NCBI GenBank assembly: GCA_947649355.1
Contig: CANSRG010000004.1
Coordinates: 1 to 48,207 of the forward strand
Source: an uncultured Mycoplasmatota bacterium
GTDB taxonomy: Bacteria > Bacillota_I > Bacilli_A > RF39 > UBA660
Length of the DNA stretch: 48,207 nt
Direction of reading: 5' to 3'
Shown here: positions 31,841-40,745 of the stretch, in pieces
Numbering within the stretch: the stretch's first letter is position 1
Layout: every line of letters starts with the position of its first letter
Program-made: the position numbers and the translations under genes
Notes under the pieces: model-generated
What the model was told of the DNA's origin: nothing
The model's database searches: none
Seen by the model: the letters and a program-made list of their open reading frames with translations, nothing else

Positions 31841-33181
31841 ATGAGAGCTTTGCAAATTATTGTCAATAAATTTTTAACTTGGGTGTGTAAATTGTTCCAT
31901 AAAAACGGAACTCAATTTCCAGGTTCTATTAGTTATAATATGAATCAAAAAATTTTAGAAAAGATTCATTATCCCAAATATGTGATTGGCGTAACAGGGT
32001 CTAGTGGAAAAGGTACTACTACAAATTTAATTTATCATATTTTAACAGATGCTGGATTAGATGTTGTTTATAATTCTTCTGGAAGTAATGGAATAAGAGG
32101 TATTACTACTCTGATTTTAAACCATACGACTATTTTCGGTAAGTTTAAACATGATGTTTTACTATTAGAGTTAGATGAAAAACATTTGCATTTAGCATTT
32201 GGAAAAAATAAAATGACTCATTTGGTTTTAACTAATATTACTCGTGACCAACCAGCAAGAAATGGTTCTCCTGATTTAATTTATGATGCTATTTATAATG
32301 CTTTAGATGGAGAGACTACTCTCATTTTAAATGCCGATGATCCTGGATTACAGAAAATGCGACTTACTTATCCTGGAAAAATTATTACTTATGGAATCAA
32401 TAAAACAAAAGACTCTTATATAAAAAAAGAAAACTTTAGTGTAGATAATGCTTATTGTCCTAATTGTGAAAAGAAGTTAATTTATTCTTTTTATCACTAT
32501 GGACATATTGGAACTTATTATTGTCCTAGTTGTCATTTTCAAAGAGGAAATCCTAATTTTTTAGGAACAAATGTTAATTTGGCTGAAAGAAAAATGAAAA
32601 TCAATGGAGATTTGGTTACTTTAAATAAAAACTTTATGTTTACTGCTTATGCTACGATTGCTTCTTTTGCTCTTTGTTCTTCTATAGGAATTTCTAAAAA
32701 AGATATTTTATATGCTTTAAATGAAGATGTAATAAAAAGTAAACGAGGAAAAGAATATCTTATTGCGCATCGTCCTGTTGTTATGTTGGAAAGTAAAAAC
32801 GAGAATGCTTTAAGTTATTATCAAAGTTTACGATATATTGTAAATGAGCCCCATAAAAAAGTCGTTGTTTTAGGATTTGACAATGTCTCAAGACGCTACA
32901 AATATAATGATTTATCATGGTTATGGGATGTAGATTTTGAATTATTAAATGATGATTCGATAGAAAAAATTATTTTACTGGGTCGTTTTAAGTGGGATGT
33001 TATGGTAAGATTACAATATGCTAAAATTAAAAAAGAGAAAATTATTCTTCTTTCTAAAAAGGAAGATTTAGTTTCTACTATTAAAAGCGAGACGACTGGA
33101 AATATTTATACAATGGTTTGTTTTGATATGACTGAGATTATTAAAAATTTAATTTTGGAGGATGAAGATGGAAACAATTAA
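31841..33181 (+). CDS. murT: MurT, lipid II isoglutaminyl synthase ligase subunit
   Basis: MurT is a Mur-ligase-like enzyme that, with GatD, amidates the glutamate of lipid II. The protein contains the P-loop VTGSSGKGTTTN, a four-cysteine zinc ribbon (about residues 205-240, CPNC and CPSC) that marks MurT, and the C-terminal DUF1727 domain with LSWLWDVDFE, the acidic region that contacts GatD. The P-loop is GKGT rather than GKTT, a FolC-type spelling. Length is about 446, normal. AGGTGAG fits the ATG at 31841 best. gatD overlaps the end. Confidence 0.92.
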   Translation: MRALQIIVNKFLTWVCKLFHKNGTQFPGSISYNMNQKILEKIHYPKYVIGVTGSSGKGTTTNLIYHILTDAGLDVVYNSSGSNGIRGITTLILNHTTIFGKFKHDVLLLELDEKHLHLAFGKNKMTHLVLTNITRDQPARNGSPDLIYDAIYNALDGETTLILNADDPGLQKMRLTYPGKIITYGINKTKDSYIKKENFSVDNAYCPNCEKKLIYSFYHYGHIGTYYCPSCHFQRGNPNFLGTNVNLAERKMKINGDLVTLNKNFMFTAYATIASFALCSSIGISKKDILYALNEDVIKSKRGKEYLIAHRPVVMLESKNENALSYYQSLRYIVNEPHKKVVVLGFDNVSRRYKYNDLSWLWDVDFELLNDDSIEKIILLGRFKWDVMVRLQYAKIKKEKIILLSKKEDLVSTIKSETTGNIYTMVCFDMTEIIKNLILEDEDGNN

Positions 33182-33890
33182 AATTGCTCATTTATATTAT
33201 GATTTGATGAATTTATATGGAGAGCATGGAAATGTGTTATGCTTAGCTCATCATTTAGAAGAAAACAAACTACGAGTAATTATGCATTCTCTTAGTATAG
33301 ATGATGAGATTGATTTTTCAAAATATGATATTTTTTATATTGGAAGTGGTAGTAAAGCAGCTTTTTCACTTGTTTTAAAAAATTTTTTAAAGTATAAAAA
33401 AGATGTAAAAAAAGCATTTCATGATCAAAAATTTTTCTTTGTTACTGGTAATGCGGTAGATTTATTTGGGAAAACTTTTCATACTTTGGAAGAAGAAGAA
33501 TTTGAAACATTAGGACTTTTTGATTATGAGTCTTTTGAGACAGATTTTCGAATTGTTGGTGAACAGGTTTATACATTTCCTTCCTTAAAAGAAGAACTTA
33601 TTGGGTTTGAAAACCGTAGTAGCGTTTTAAAATATGTGAAAGAACCCCATCTATTTGATGTAAAATCTGGAACTGGTTATGTACCTAAAGCAATTGTAGA
33701 AGGGATTCATAAAAAGAATTTTTATGGTACTTATTTACTTGGCCCTTTATTTATTAGAAATCCATATTTTACAGAATATATTGTGAAAGAAATTTTAGAA
33801 CAAAAGAAATTATCTTATCAGCCATTTTTAGAGAAAAACGAAATAAAGGCTTATCATGAGTATAAAAAGAATTTATTAGAAGAGGAATAG
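33168..33890 (+). CDS. GatD-like glutamine amidotransferase, catalytic residues lost
   Basis: GatD supplies ammonia from glutamine to MurT. The homology is clear: YYDLMNLYGEHGNVL, IGFENR, and GTYLLGPLFIRNPYF. But the nucleophile elbow ICGGYQ of the family reads VTGNAVDLFG near residue 95, with Thr or Gly for Cys; the only cysteine, Cys27, lies elsewhere. The catalytic His of TYLHGP is replaced by Leu193. A glutaminase made this way cannot work by the usual mechanism. GGAGG supports ATG at 33168 (residue numbers count from an in-frame ATG at 33162). It is coupled to murT. Confidence 0.85.
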   Translation: METIKIAHLYYDLMNLYGEHGNVLCLAHHLEENKLRVIMHSLSIDDEIDFSKYDIFYIGSGSKAAFSLVLKNFLKYKKDVKKAFHDQKFFFVTGNAVDLFGKTFHTLEEEEFETLGLFDYESFETDFRIVGEQVYTFPSLKEELIGFENRSSVLKYVKEPHLFDVKSGTGYVPKAIVEGIHKKNFYGTYLLGPLFIRNPYFTEYIVKEILEQKKLSYQPFLEKNEIKAYHEYKKNLLEEE

Positions 33891-33901
33891 TCTTCTTTTT
33901 T
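33878..33901 (+). terminator. Rho-independent terminator after gatD
   Basis: AGAAGA pairs with TCTTCT around the stop codon, followed by a T-run. Confidence 0.7.
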
Positions 33902-33902
33902 A

Positions 33903-33930
33903 TTGACATTTTTTTCGTTTTTATTATAAT
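33903..33930 (+). promoter_or_regulatory. sigma-A promoter of the sigma-like gene
   Basis: TTGACA (33903-33908), 16 nt, TATAAT (33925-33930), both consensus, directly behind the gatD terminator. Confidence 0.8.
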
Positions 33931-33955
33931 AACTTTCTAGAAAGAGGAATATATT

Positions 33956-34879
33956 ATGTATGAAAAGAATTTGAAAATTTTAGATGATTGGCTTAAGAAT
34001 ATGGGAAATCCTAAATTAAAAAGTCTTCCTTCCCTTCAAAAACTTTACTTGGAAAGTAGAAAAGAATCAAACACAAAGAAAAAAGAAATTTTAGATTCTA
34101 TTATCATTGATACTTTACCTAAAATTCATCAAGTGATTAAGGATTCTTATCTTCCTTATGTGTGTTATCATGAATTTGATATGGAAGATGTTTTACATTC
34201 TTTTCTTTCTATTTGGATTTCTTATTTTCAAAATGAAAATTTTTTAAATTGGAAAGATTATACTATGGGTATAGAAGGTAAGAAAATGTTTTATCAATTA
34301 CAACATTCTTATGTTCCCAATTCTTTTTTTGTTTCCTCATTTTTTAATGTAAATAATTCCAAATTTTCACAAGAATTTTATCAATATCTTTTAACACATT
34401 CTTCCCCTGCTTCCAAATCTCTTGCTTCTTTTTTTGAAGAAATGCGTTCTATATTAGAGGAAACAAATTTTTTTAATCAAGAAAAAACTTTTAGTTTAAG
34501 ACAAATAAAAGTGATTATTCCTTTTTTAATTCAAAAAGTTTTAAATCAAACTTATAATCAAAATCCAAATTTTTTCAAAAATTTAGTTTCTAAAGACGTT
34601 ATAGATGAAGTAGAAAATCGTATGTTGAGCGAACAATTTTGGAAAAAAATAAAATCTATCCCTATGTCTAAATCTCAAAAGCTTATTTTATCTGATTTAT
34701 GTGATGGCTTTTCTCAGAGTGCACTTGCTCAAAGTCGCGTTTGTAGTCATCAATATATACAAAAGAGTTATTGGGCAGCTTTAAGTGCTCTTCAATTAAG
34801 TTCTTTTTCTTTTGAACCGTTTCATGAATTAGATTTTTCTTCTAATGATTCTTGCTATTTAGGTATTAAAAAAAGATAA
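33956..34879 (+). CDS. divergent sigma-factor-like or HTH regulatory protein
   Basis: I do not recognise this 307-residue protein by family. Residues 60-105 have a sigma region 2-like helix pattern (EFDMEDVLHSFLSIWISYF). The C terminus, about 235-285, resembles sigma region 4: SKSQKLILSDLCDGFSQSALA, then a recognition-like helix SHQYIQKSYWAALSALQ. The middle is helical and rich in Asn, Phe and Ser. It has no membrane segment. It has its own consensus promoter and terminator. A DNA-binding regulator is likely, a true sigma factor possible. Confidence 0.5.
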   Translation: MYEKNLKILDDWLKNMGNPKLKSLPSLQKLYLESRKESNTKKKEILDSIIIDTLPKIHQVIKDSYLPYVCYHEFDMEDVLHSFLSIWISYFQNENFLNWKDYTMGIEGKKMFYQLQHSYVPNSFFVSSFFNVNNSKFSQEFYQYLLTHSSPASKSLASFFEEMRSILEETNFFNQEKTFSLRQIKVIIPFLIQKVLNQTYNQNPNFFKNLVSKDVIDEVENRMLSEQFWKKIKSIPMSKSQKLILSDLCDGFSQSALAQSRVCSHQYIQKSYWAALSALQLSSFSFEPFHELDFSSNDSCYLGIKKR

Positions 34880-34908
34880 AATTTAGTTTTCTAATTTTAT
34901 CTTTTTTT
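34868..34908. terminator. strong bidirectional terminator between the sigma-like gene and queH
   Basis: A 16-bp perfect stem: seven A, GATAAAATT (34868-34883) with AATTTTATC, seven T (34893-34908). It ends both convergent units. Confidence 0.9.
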
Positions 34909-35521
34909 GTTGTTCTCTTTCTTCTTTTGAAAAAATACATCCACAGTAATCTTGACGATAAAGATGATATTTTTTTGAAAGTTCTATGCTTTCTTTGTAA
35001 CCATTTTTCTTTTTAAAATCACTTGGTAAAAATGTAACTTGATATTTTTCTTCTAACATCTTTCCTATTTTATTTAGTATTTCTGCATTTTTATAAGGAC
35101 TTACTGTTAAACTTGTTCCAAAATAATCAAAATTTTCTTCTTTTGCCTTTTTCGCTGTTTTTTCTAATCTTAAATTAAAACATTTAGGACATCTTTTCCC
35201 GCCTTCTTTTTCTTGTTCTAGTCCTTTTGCTATTTGTGTAAATAATTCATTTTCATAATCACAATCTAAAAGCGTAATGTTTTTTAAAGCTGATTCTTTT
35301 ATAAATCTTTTTTGTTCTTCTTTTCTTTTTTCGTATTCTTCTTTAGGAGAAATATTTGGATTATAATAAAAAACTGTAATTTTAAAATAATTGGCTAATC
35401 TTTTTATAACCGCAGTAGAACAAGGAGCACAGCAAGTATGAAGTAGCAGTGTTGGACATGTGTTTTCATTTTCTATTTTTTCTAAAATTTTTTCCATTTC
35501 TTTATTATAGTCTGTTTTCAT
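34883..35521 (-). CDS. queH: epoxyqueuosine reductase QueH
   Basis: QueH makes the last step of queuosine in tRNA, reducing epoxyqueuosine; it is unrelated to QueG. The cysteine sets of the family are present: HTCCAPCS near residue 29, KRCPKCFN near 113, and YCGC near the C terminus, which bind iron-sulfur and metal. TSLTVSPYKN and SDFKKKNGYKESIELSKKY are typical. Length is 212 residues. It follows ftsQ by 3 nt as the last gene of murG-murB-ftsQ-queH. No other queuosine gene is in view. Confidence 0.93.
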   Translation of the reverse strand: MKTDYNKEMEKILEKIENENTCPTLLLHTCCAPCSTAVIKRLANYFKITVFYYNPNISPKEEYEKRKEEQKRFIKESALKNITLLDCDYENELFTQIAKGLEQEKEGGKRCPKCFNLRLEKTAKKAKEENFDYFGTSLTVSPYKNAEILNKIGKMLEEKYQVTFLPSDFKKKNGYKESIELSKKYHLYRQDYCGCIFSKEEREQQKKIKLEN

Positions 35522-35524
35522 AAA

Positions 35525-36232
35525 TCAACCTCCATATTCCGAGAAAGATATTTTATCACTAGATGAATCTAAATACAAGGTGCCTAATTTTCCTTCTAAT
35601 GAAGAAAATATTTCAATATAATTATTTAATTTATCTAAATGAAGAAGATTTACATATACACTATTCCCATCATTCATTCTTAAAAAGAATCTTGTTTCAT
35701 CAATCATTACTTCATTACTCTTCCATGGTTGATATTCTATTTCACTTATAAGCTCTCTTACATTTTGATTTACATTTTTCATTTTTTCTATCAATTTTTC
35801 ATAGAAATTACTTGGAACATAATTGATTAAAACTGGTACTCCTTCTAAATCATTACCTACTATTTCTTTTTTATTATCTAATACAAGTTTATTGTTGTTT
35901 CTATTAAAAAATAATGGTGAAGTTTCCTTTATTATTATTGTTAAGGTACCAAAAATACTTCTTTTTATTTTCACTTCTTCTACATAAGGTAATTCTTTAA
36001 TTCTTGTTTCTATATCTTTTTTTGTTTCACTAAATAATTTAGGATAATATTTATAACCTGAGACTTCAATTATTTCATGATCACTTAAGTAAGCATTTCC
36101 TTTAATAATAATATTTGAAGTATCTAATTCTTTTAGAAAAATAAGAGTGACTCCAATCAGAAAAACAAGTAAAAATATTTTTATTATTACTTTCCATTTA
36201 ATCTTTCTTTTTACTCTTTTTTTCTTTTTCAT
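35525..36232 (-). CDS. divIB: FtsQ/DivIB cell division protein
   Basis: FtsQ/DivIB is the bitopic division protein that links divisome parts outside the membrane. A basic N terminus (about 15 residues), one membrane helix (residues 13-32) and an extracellular POTRA domain (about 35-105, IIIKGNAYLSDHEIIEVSGY) are followed by the beta domain ending YLDSSSDKISF. At 235 residues it is near the normal size. GGTGATACGATG gives the start. It lies between murB and queH. Confidence 0.88.
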   Translation of the reverse strand: MKKKKRVKRKIKWKVIIKIFLLVFLIGVTLIFLKELDTSNIIIKGNAYLSDHEIIEVSGYKYYPKLFSETKKDIETRIKELPYVEEVKIKRSIFGTLTIIIKETSPLFFNRNNNKLVLDNKKEIVGNDLEGVPVLINYVPSNFYEKLIEKMKNVNQNVRELISEIEYQPWKSNEVMIDETRFFLRMNDGNSVYVNLLHLDKLNNYIEIFSSLEGKLGTLYLDSSSDKISFSEYGG

Positions 36233-36236
36233 CGTA

Positions 36237-37115
36237 TCACCAATCTTTAAATTCTTGTTCTAATTTTAGTTCTATACCTGTTTTTTCTTTTACTACTCTA
36301 CTTGTATATTGTATCAAATTTCTAATATCATTTCCAGTAGCATTTCCTGTATTTATGATGAAATTTCCATGTTTTAGTGAAATTTTTGCTCCACCTATTT
36401 GGGTTCCTTTTAATCCTAATTCTTCTATTATTTTCCAAGTTGGAGTTTCATTACTAGGATTTCTCCATACACTTCCTGCTGATGGATATTCTAAAGGTTG
36501 TGATTCTATTCTTCTTTTTTTTCTTTCTTCTATTAGTTTTAATGATTCTTCTTTTATACCATTTGGAAATAAAAAGACGGCACTAAGAATAATATTTTCT
36601 TTTTTTTCTTTAAAAAAACTTGTACGATAGCCATAACTTAATTCTTCCTTTTTTTTTGTCACTATGTTTAGGGATTTATCAATGTAAGTTACACTTTTTA
36701 AATATTTGAATGTCTCAGTTTTATAAGCTTCTGCATTTCCATAAATAGCTCCTCCTATAGTTGCTGGTATTCCTGAAGCCCATTCTAATCCTTTTAAATT
36801 ATGGTCTATAATATCCATACATAATTTTTGAATTTTTACCCCAGACTCTACATAAACAAAGTTGTCTTGATATTCTATTTTATTTAAATTGTCTAATTCA
36901 ATTACTACACCAGGATATTCTTCATCGCTTATTATAATGTTTGACCCACCACCTAAAATAAAATATGGAATGTTCGTATTTTTTTGTTCTTTTAAAAAAG
37001 CTAGAAGTTGTTCTTTTGTTTTTGGATGTAATAAGTATCTTGTTTGTCCTTTTATTTTATATGTATTTTTTATTGGTACATGTTCTTCTAAAAAACCAAA
37101 TTTTTCTAAGTTCAT
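36237..37115 (-). CDS. murB: UDP-N-acetylenolpyruvoylglucosamine reductase
   Basis: MurB reduces UDP-GlcNAc enolpyruvate to UDP-MurNAc with FAD and NADPH. The FAD domain includes ILGGGSNIIISD and SGIPATIGGAIYGNAEAY. The active-site area has SYGYRTSFF and the catalytic PSAGSVWRNP, where Ser donates a proton. The length of 292 residues and lack of the type I insertion place it among type II enzymes. The start overlaps murG by ATGA. murG-murB is a common order in Bacilli. Confidence 0.96.
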   Translation of the reverse strand: MNLEKFGFLEEHVPIKNTYKIKGQTRYLLHPKTKEQLLAFLKEQKNTNIPYFILGGGSNIIISDEEYPGVVIELDNLNKIEYQDNFVYVESGVKIQKLCMDIIDHNLKGLEWASGIPATIGGAIYGNAEAYKTETFKYLKSVTYIDKSLNIVTKKKEELSYGYRTSFFKEKKENIILSAVFLFPNGIKEESLKLIEERKKRRIESQPLEYPSAGSVWRNPSNETPTWKIIEELGLKGTQIGGAKISLKHGNFIINTGNATGNDIRNLIQYTSRVVKEKTGIELKLEQEFKDW

Positions 37116-38191
37116 TTTATCAATTCCTTTATTTCTTTGTAAATTAGTTCCGCACTATTTAATGTACTTTCTTTTTTCATTGCTTCTTTTAATGTGTTTA
37201 TAGTTTTGGTATCCGTCAATAATTTATCAATTTCTTTTTCTAAAACTTCTGTTGTTAAATCTTTTTCTTCTAATAAAACAACACAATTTTTTTCTTGTAA
37301 TTCTAGTGCATTATAATATTGATGATTATTCGCGACATTTGGGCTTGGAATAATAAGAGAAGGTATTTCTAAACTAAGAATTTCACTTAATGCTCCTGCT
37401 CCTGCTCTTGATACTACTACATCACTTATTTTTAGTAATCCAGGTAGTTCTTCTATGTATGGTAAAACTTTGACATTTTTGGGGAAATTTCTTCCTTTTA
37501 TAAAATTTTCATAATGACTTTTTCCTGTGATATATACTACTTCATAATTTTTTTGATTGGCATTTTCCAAAAACATTGCCATTTTTTCATTTAATGAGCC
37601 ACTTCCTAGGGAACCTGCAACCATCGTTACTAATTTTTTTTCTTTTGTTAGTGATAAACTTTCTTTTTCTTTTTTTCTAATACTTTTTGCCCATGCTCCA
37701 CATGGATGACCTGTATAAATTATTTTTCCTTTTGTTTTAAAATATTTTTTGCTTTCTAGAAAAGTTACACCAATTAAATCCGCATATTTACTTATCATTT
37801 TATTACTTTTTCCAGGAATACTATTTTGTTCATGAATAAATGTTTTAATTTTTAAATCGTGAGCACTTTTTAATACAGGATAAGTTACATACCCACCTAC
37901 TCCTATTACAATATCAGGTTTGATTTCTTTTAATAATTCTCTACATTTTTTTAAAGCTTTTTTAATACAAAAAATATTTTCTATATTTCTTTTGATACTT
38001 TTACTAAATCCATATATTTCAATTGGTATGTAACGATACCCTTTTTTTGGTATAATGTCTTTTTCCATGCGATTGTGTGTTCCTATATATATTACTTCTA
38101 AATCTTTTTCTTGTTTTTTAAATTCTTCAATTATGGCTAAAGCTGGATTTATATGCCCCATTGTTCCACCAGCTGTTACTACAATTTTCAT
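37112..38191 (-). CDS. murG: MurG lipid II-forming glycosyltransferase
   Basis: MurG transfers GlcNAc to lipid I on the inner membrane face. GGTMGHINPALAI is the N-terminal glycine loop, GVGGYVTYP follows near residue 105, and the donor domain has VSRAGAGALSEIL. The length is 359, as usual. GGGTGAT supports the start. It opens the murG-murB-ftsQ-queH operon and is divergent from the second SEDS gene. Confidence 0.96.
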   Translation of the reverse strand: MKIVVTAGGTMGHINPALAIIEEFKKQEKDLEVIYIGTHNRMEKDIIPKKGYRYIPIEIYGFSKSIKRNIENIFCIKKALKKCRELLKEIKPDIVIGVGGYVTYPVLKSAHDLKIKTFIHEQNSIPGKSNKMISKYADLIGVTFLESKKYFKTKGKIIYTGHPCGAWAKSIRKKEKESLSLTKEKKLVTMVAGSLGSGSLNEKMAMFLENANQKNYEVVYITGKSHYENFIKGRNFPKNVKVLPYIEELPGLLKISDVVVSRAGAGALSEILSLEIPSLIIPSPNVANNHQYYNALELQEKNCVVLLEEKDLTTEVLEKEIDKLLTDTKTINTLKEAMKKESTLNSAELIYKEIKELIK

Positions 38192-38256
38192 TTTTTATCA
38201 CCCTCTTTATTATACTATATTTCCATTGTTTTTTTATAGAACTTTTGAGGTTAGTG

Positions 38257-38284
38257 TCTTATTTTCTCTATCTTTACATAAAAT
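38257..38284 (+). promoter_or_regulatory. sigma-E-like promoter before the SpoVE-like gene
   Basis: TCTTATT (38257-38263), 13 nt, CATAAAAT (38277-38284) closely match the Bacillus sigma-E pattern KMATATT-N13-14-CATACAMT. No sigma-A promoter of comparable quality is seen. Supported only by pattern. Confidence 0.4.
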
Positions 38285-38308
38285 TTTATAAAGACAGGTG
38301 AAGAATTT

Positions 38309-39391
38309 TTGAAAAAATCTTATGATAAAGTTTTGTTTTTTACAGTCCTTATTATAGGAATGTTTGGGATTATTATGATTTATTCAGCTAGTTCTATTTG
38401 GGCAGAATATAAATTTCATGATTCTTTTAAATTTATTAAAAGTCAAAGTATTTTTTTTCTAATTGGGATTTTTTTATGTCATTTTATTAGTAAAATAGAA
38501 CCAAAATTTTGGTTTACTCATGCAAATAAGATTATTCTTGGATGTTTTATTTTACTTGTTTTAGTTTTGATTCCAGGGATTGGAACGGTACGTAATGGTT
38601 CTAGAAGTTGGTTTGGAATTGGTGGGATGGGTATTCAACCTAGTGAATTTGCGAAAATTGGGCTTATTATTTTTGTTTCTAAATATTTAAGTCAAAATAG
38701 AAAAGAACTACGAGATATTAAAAGAGGTGTGTTTCCTATTTTAGTGGTCATAGGTATCTTTTTCTTACTTATTATGTTAGAACCTGATTTTGGAACTGCG
38801 ATGGTAATTGCTCTTACGTTAATTAGTTTAATTTTTATTAGTGGAGTCAAAATTTCTTTTTTTGTCAAAATTGGTTTATTAGGTCTTCTTGGAATTGTTG
38901 GGCTTATTATAATTGCTCCATATAGAATGGCCAGAATTGTATCTTTCTTAAATCCTTGGAGTGATCCATTAGGAAGTGGATTTCAAATTATTCAAAGTTT
39001 ATATGCTATTGGCCCTGGTGGTCTTTTAGGACAAGGTTTTTTAAATTCTCATCAAAAACATTTTTATCTTCCTGAACCTCAAACAGATTTTATTTTCTCT
39101 ATTATAAGTGAAGAGTTTGGATTTTTAGGAGTTTTAATTGTAGTATCTTTCTTTGCCTTTTTGTTTTATCGTTCTATCAATATTGCTTTAAAAGAAAGTG
39201 ATTTGTTTGCAAAATTTTTAGTATTTGGTTTTGCCATTGGTATTTTAATACAAGCAACTCTTAATTTATGTGTAGTAATTGGTCTAATTCCTGTTACAGG
39301 AGTTACTTTACCTTTCTTTAGTTATGGTGGAAGTAGTCTTTTAGTTACTATGGCATCTATTGGAATTATTTTAAGTGTTAGTAGAAAGTAA
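38309..39391 (+). CDS. SEDS peptidoglycan polymerase, SpoVE/FtsW type
   Basis: This second SEDS protein (360 residues, about ten membrane helices) carries MIYSASS in helix 1, RSWFGIGGMGIQPSEFAK, the LEPDFGTAMV block with the catalytic Asp, LNSHQKHFYLPEPQTDFIF, and GVTLPFFSYGGSS. The blocks are those of FtsW/SpoVE. Placed beside murG and with a sigma-E-like promoter, SpoVE, needed for spore cortex, is the better guess; vegetative FtsW or RodA are alternatives. It starts with TTG behind AGGTGA. The paralogue at 13797 has a sigma-A promoter. Confidence 0.85.
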   Translation: MKKSYDKVLFFTVLIIGMFGIIMIYSASSIWAEYKFHDSFKFIKSQSIFFLIGIFLCHFISKIEPKFWFTHANKIILGCFILLVLVLIPGIGTVRNGSRSWFGIGGMGIQPSEFAKIGLIIFVSKYLSQNRKELRDIKRGVFPILVVIGIFFLLIMLEPDFGTAMVIALTLISLIFISGVKISFFVKIGLLGLLGIVGLIIIAPYRMARIVSFLNPWSDPLGSGFQIIQSLYAIGPGGLLGQGFLNSHQKHFYLPEPQTDFIFSIISEEFGFLGVLIVVSFFAFLFYRSINIALKESDLFAKFLVFGFAIGILIQATLNLCVVIGLIPVTGVTLPFFSYGGSSLLVTMASIGIILSVSRK

Positions 39392-39624
39392 TCCCATTAT
39401 TACATTGTAAATGGCTCTCATTGGTTTCTTTTTTATTTCTATCACATAATCCATTACAATTTTATTTCATGTACTTCACTTCATCAAAACTTCCAATTGC
39501 AATTCAAGTAAATACTTTTACCTTTATTACAATAAATTTTAGTAATTATAAAAGCAGTTAGAAACTCCTTTTAACTACCTTTTTTGATAATAATAACTTC
39601 TATAGTGATTTTTCTCTAAAGGCT

Positions 39625-39663
39625 AAAAAAAGGCTAATGCTGTTTCGCATTAGCTTTTGTTTT
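39625..39663. terminator. bidirectional terminator between the SpoVE-like gene and mraY
   Basis: GCTAATGC (39633-39640) pairs with GCATTAGC (39647-39654), with seven T on the minus strand and TTTTGTTTT on the plus strand. The about 230 nt before it, behind the SpoVE-like stop, hold nothing I recognise. Confidence 0.85.
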
Positions 39664-39671
39664 GTGTTATT

Positions 39672-40664
39672 TTATAACCATACTCCATATGTAATTGCTG
39701 CCATGGCAAGTAAAAGTCCAACTACATAAAATACTTTTACAATATCTCTTTCGCTCCACCCAACTTGCTCAAAGTGATGGTGTAACGGAGCCATTTTGAA
39801 CACTTTTCGATGAAATTTACGAATCGCTATTATTTGAATCATACTTGATAATGTTTCTACTACAAATACACCACCTATTAAAGCTAGAGATAATTCATGT
39901 CTTGTGATTATTGCCACAGTTGCCATGACTCCACCAAGTGAGAGACTTCCTAAATCTCCCATAAATACTTTTGCAGGATTAGAATTGAAAAGAAGAAATC
40001 CTAGTAATGCACCTACTAAAACAAAGCAAAATATCGCTATTTCTTGATATCCTTCCATCCAAGTTGTGCTCCAAGTTATAATTCCAAATGCTAGAAATGC
40101 TATAACACAAAGACCACCACATAGTCCATCTAATCCGTCTGTAATATTTACAGCATTACTTGTTCCAACAAGCAAGAACAATATAAATAATCCGAAACTC
40201 CATCCCATTGGTAATACTAAATTTAATGAACTTATTCTTAATACTGGTTCTCCACCATTTTTCATAAATATATAGAAAAATACTAAAGCTATACACATTT
40301 GAAGGAGAAATTTTGTTGATATTCTAAGACCTTGATTGTTGTTATATCTTACCTTTAACCAATCATCAATAAAGCCTAATAATCCATAAGATAAAAATAC
40401 AAATAAAGTAATAATTAAATTATGGTTTAGTGTAATACTTCCTCTTATGTATAAAAGTATTATAGTAATTAAAACAGGAATTATGAAGATTACTCCTCCC
40501 ATAGTTGGAGTACCTTCTTTTTTTAAATGTCTTTCTCCTATAAGAGAACTAACATGTTGTCTAAAATTTATTTTTTTTAATAATGGTATGGTAATTAAAC
40601 CACAAATAATTGCAAATATAAATCCAAGCATCATCGCAAGAGCTGTTTTGGCTAAAATTAACAT
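39672..40664 (-). CDS. mraY: MraY phospho-MurNAc-pentapeptide transferase
   Basis: MraY makes lipid I from UDP-MurNAc-pentapeptide and undecaprenyl phosphate. It has ten membrane helices. Family motifs are complete: GTPTMGGVIF, the DDW region (LGFIDDWLK), NITDGLDGLCGG, VFMGDLGSLSLGG and the APLHHHFE with the three histidines. Length is 330 residues. AGGTGAAAGTATG supports the start. It follows the PBP gene, 82 nt away, as the last gene of the HEAT-GT2-PBP-mraY series, and its upstream gap contains a palindrome. Confidence 0.96.
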   Translation of the reverse strand: MLILAKTALAMMLGFIFAIICGLITIPLLKKINFRQHVSSLIGERHLKKEGTPTMGGVIFIIPVLITIILLYIRGSITLNHNLIITLFVFLSYGLLGFIDDWLKVRYNNNQGLRISTKFLLQMCIALVFFYIFMKNGGEPVLRISSLNLVLPMGWSFGLFILFLLVGTSNAVNITDGLDGLCGGLCVIAFLAFGIITWSTTWMEGYQEIAIFCFVLVGALLGFLLFNSNPAKVFMGDLGSLSLGGVMATVAIITRHELSLALIGGVFVVETLSSMIQIIAIRKFHRKVFKMAPLHHHFEQVGWSERDIVKVFYVVGLLLAMAAITYGVWL

Positions 40665-40684
40665 ACTTTCACCTACCTATTACT

Positions 40685-40724
40685 ATTATACAACAAAACT
40701 ATTTTTTTTCTTACAATATTGTAA
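40685..40724 (-). promoter_or_regulatory. mraY upstream region with TTACAATATTGTAA palindrome
   Basis: A perfect 14-nt palindrome (40711-40724) lies upstream of TATAAT (40685-40690) on the minus strand. TTGTAA in its end is 20 nt from the -10, too far for a normal promoter. The core matches the comEA site. Confidence 0.4.
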
Positions 40725-40745
40725 TAATTATACAATTATTAGACA

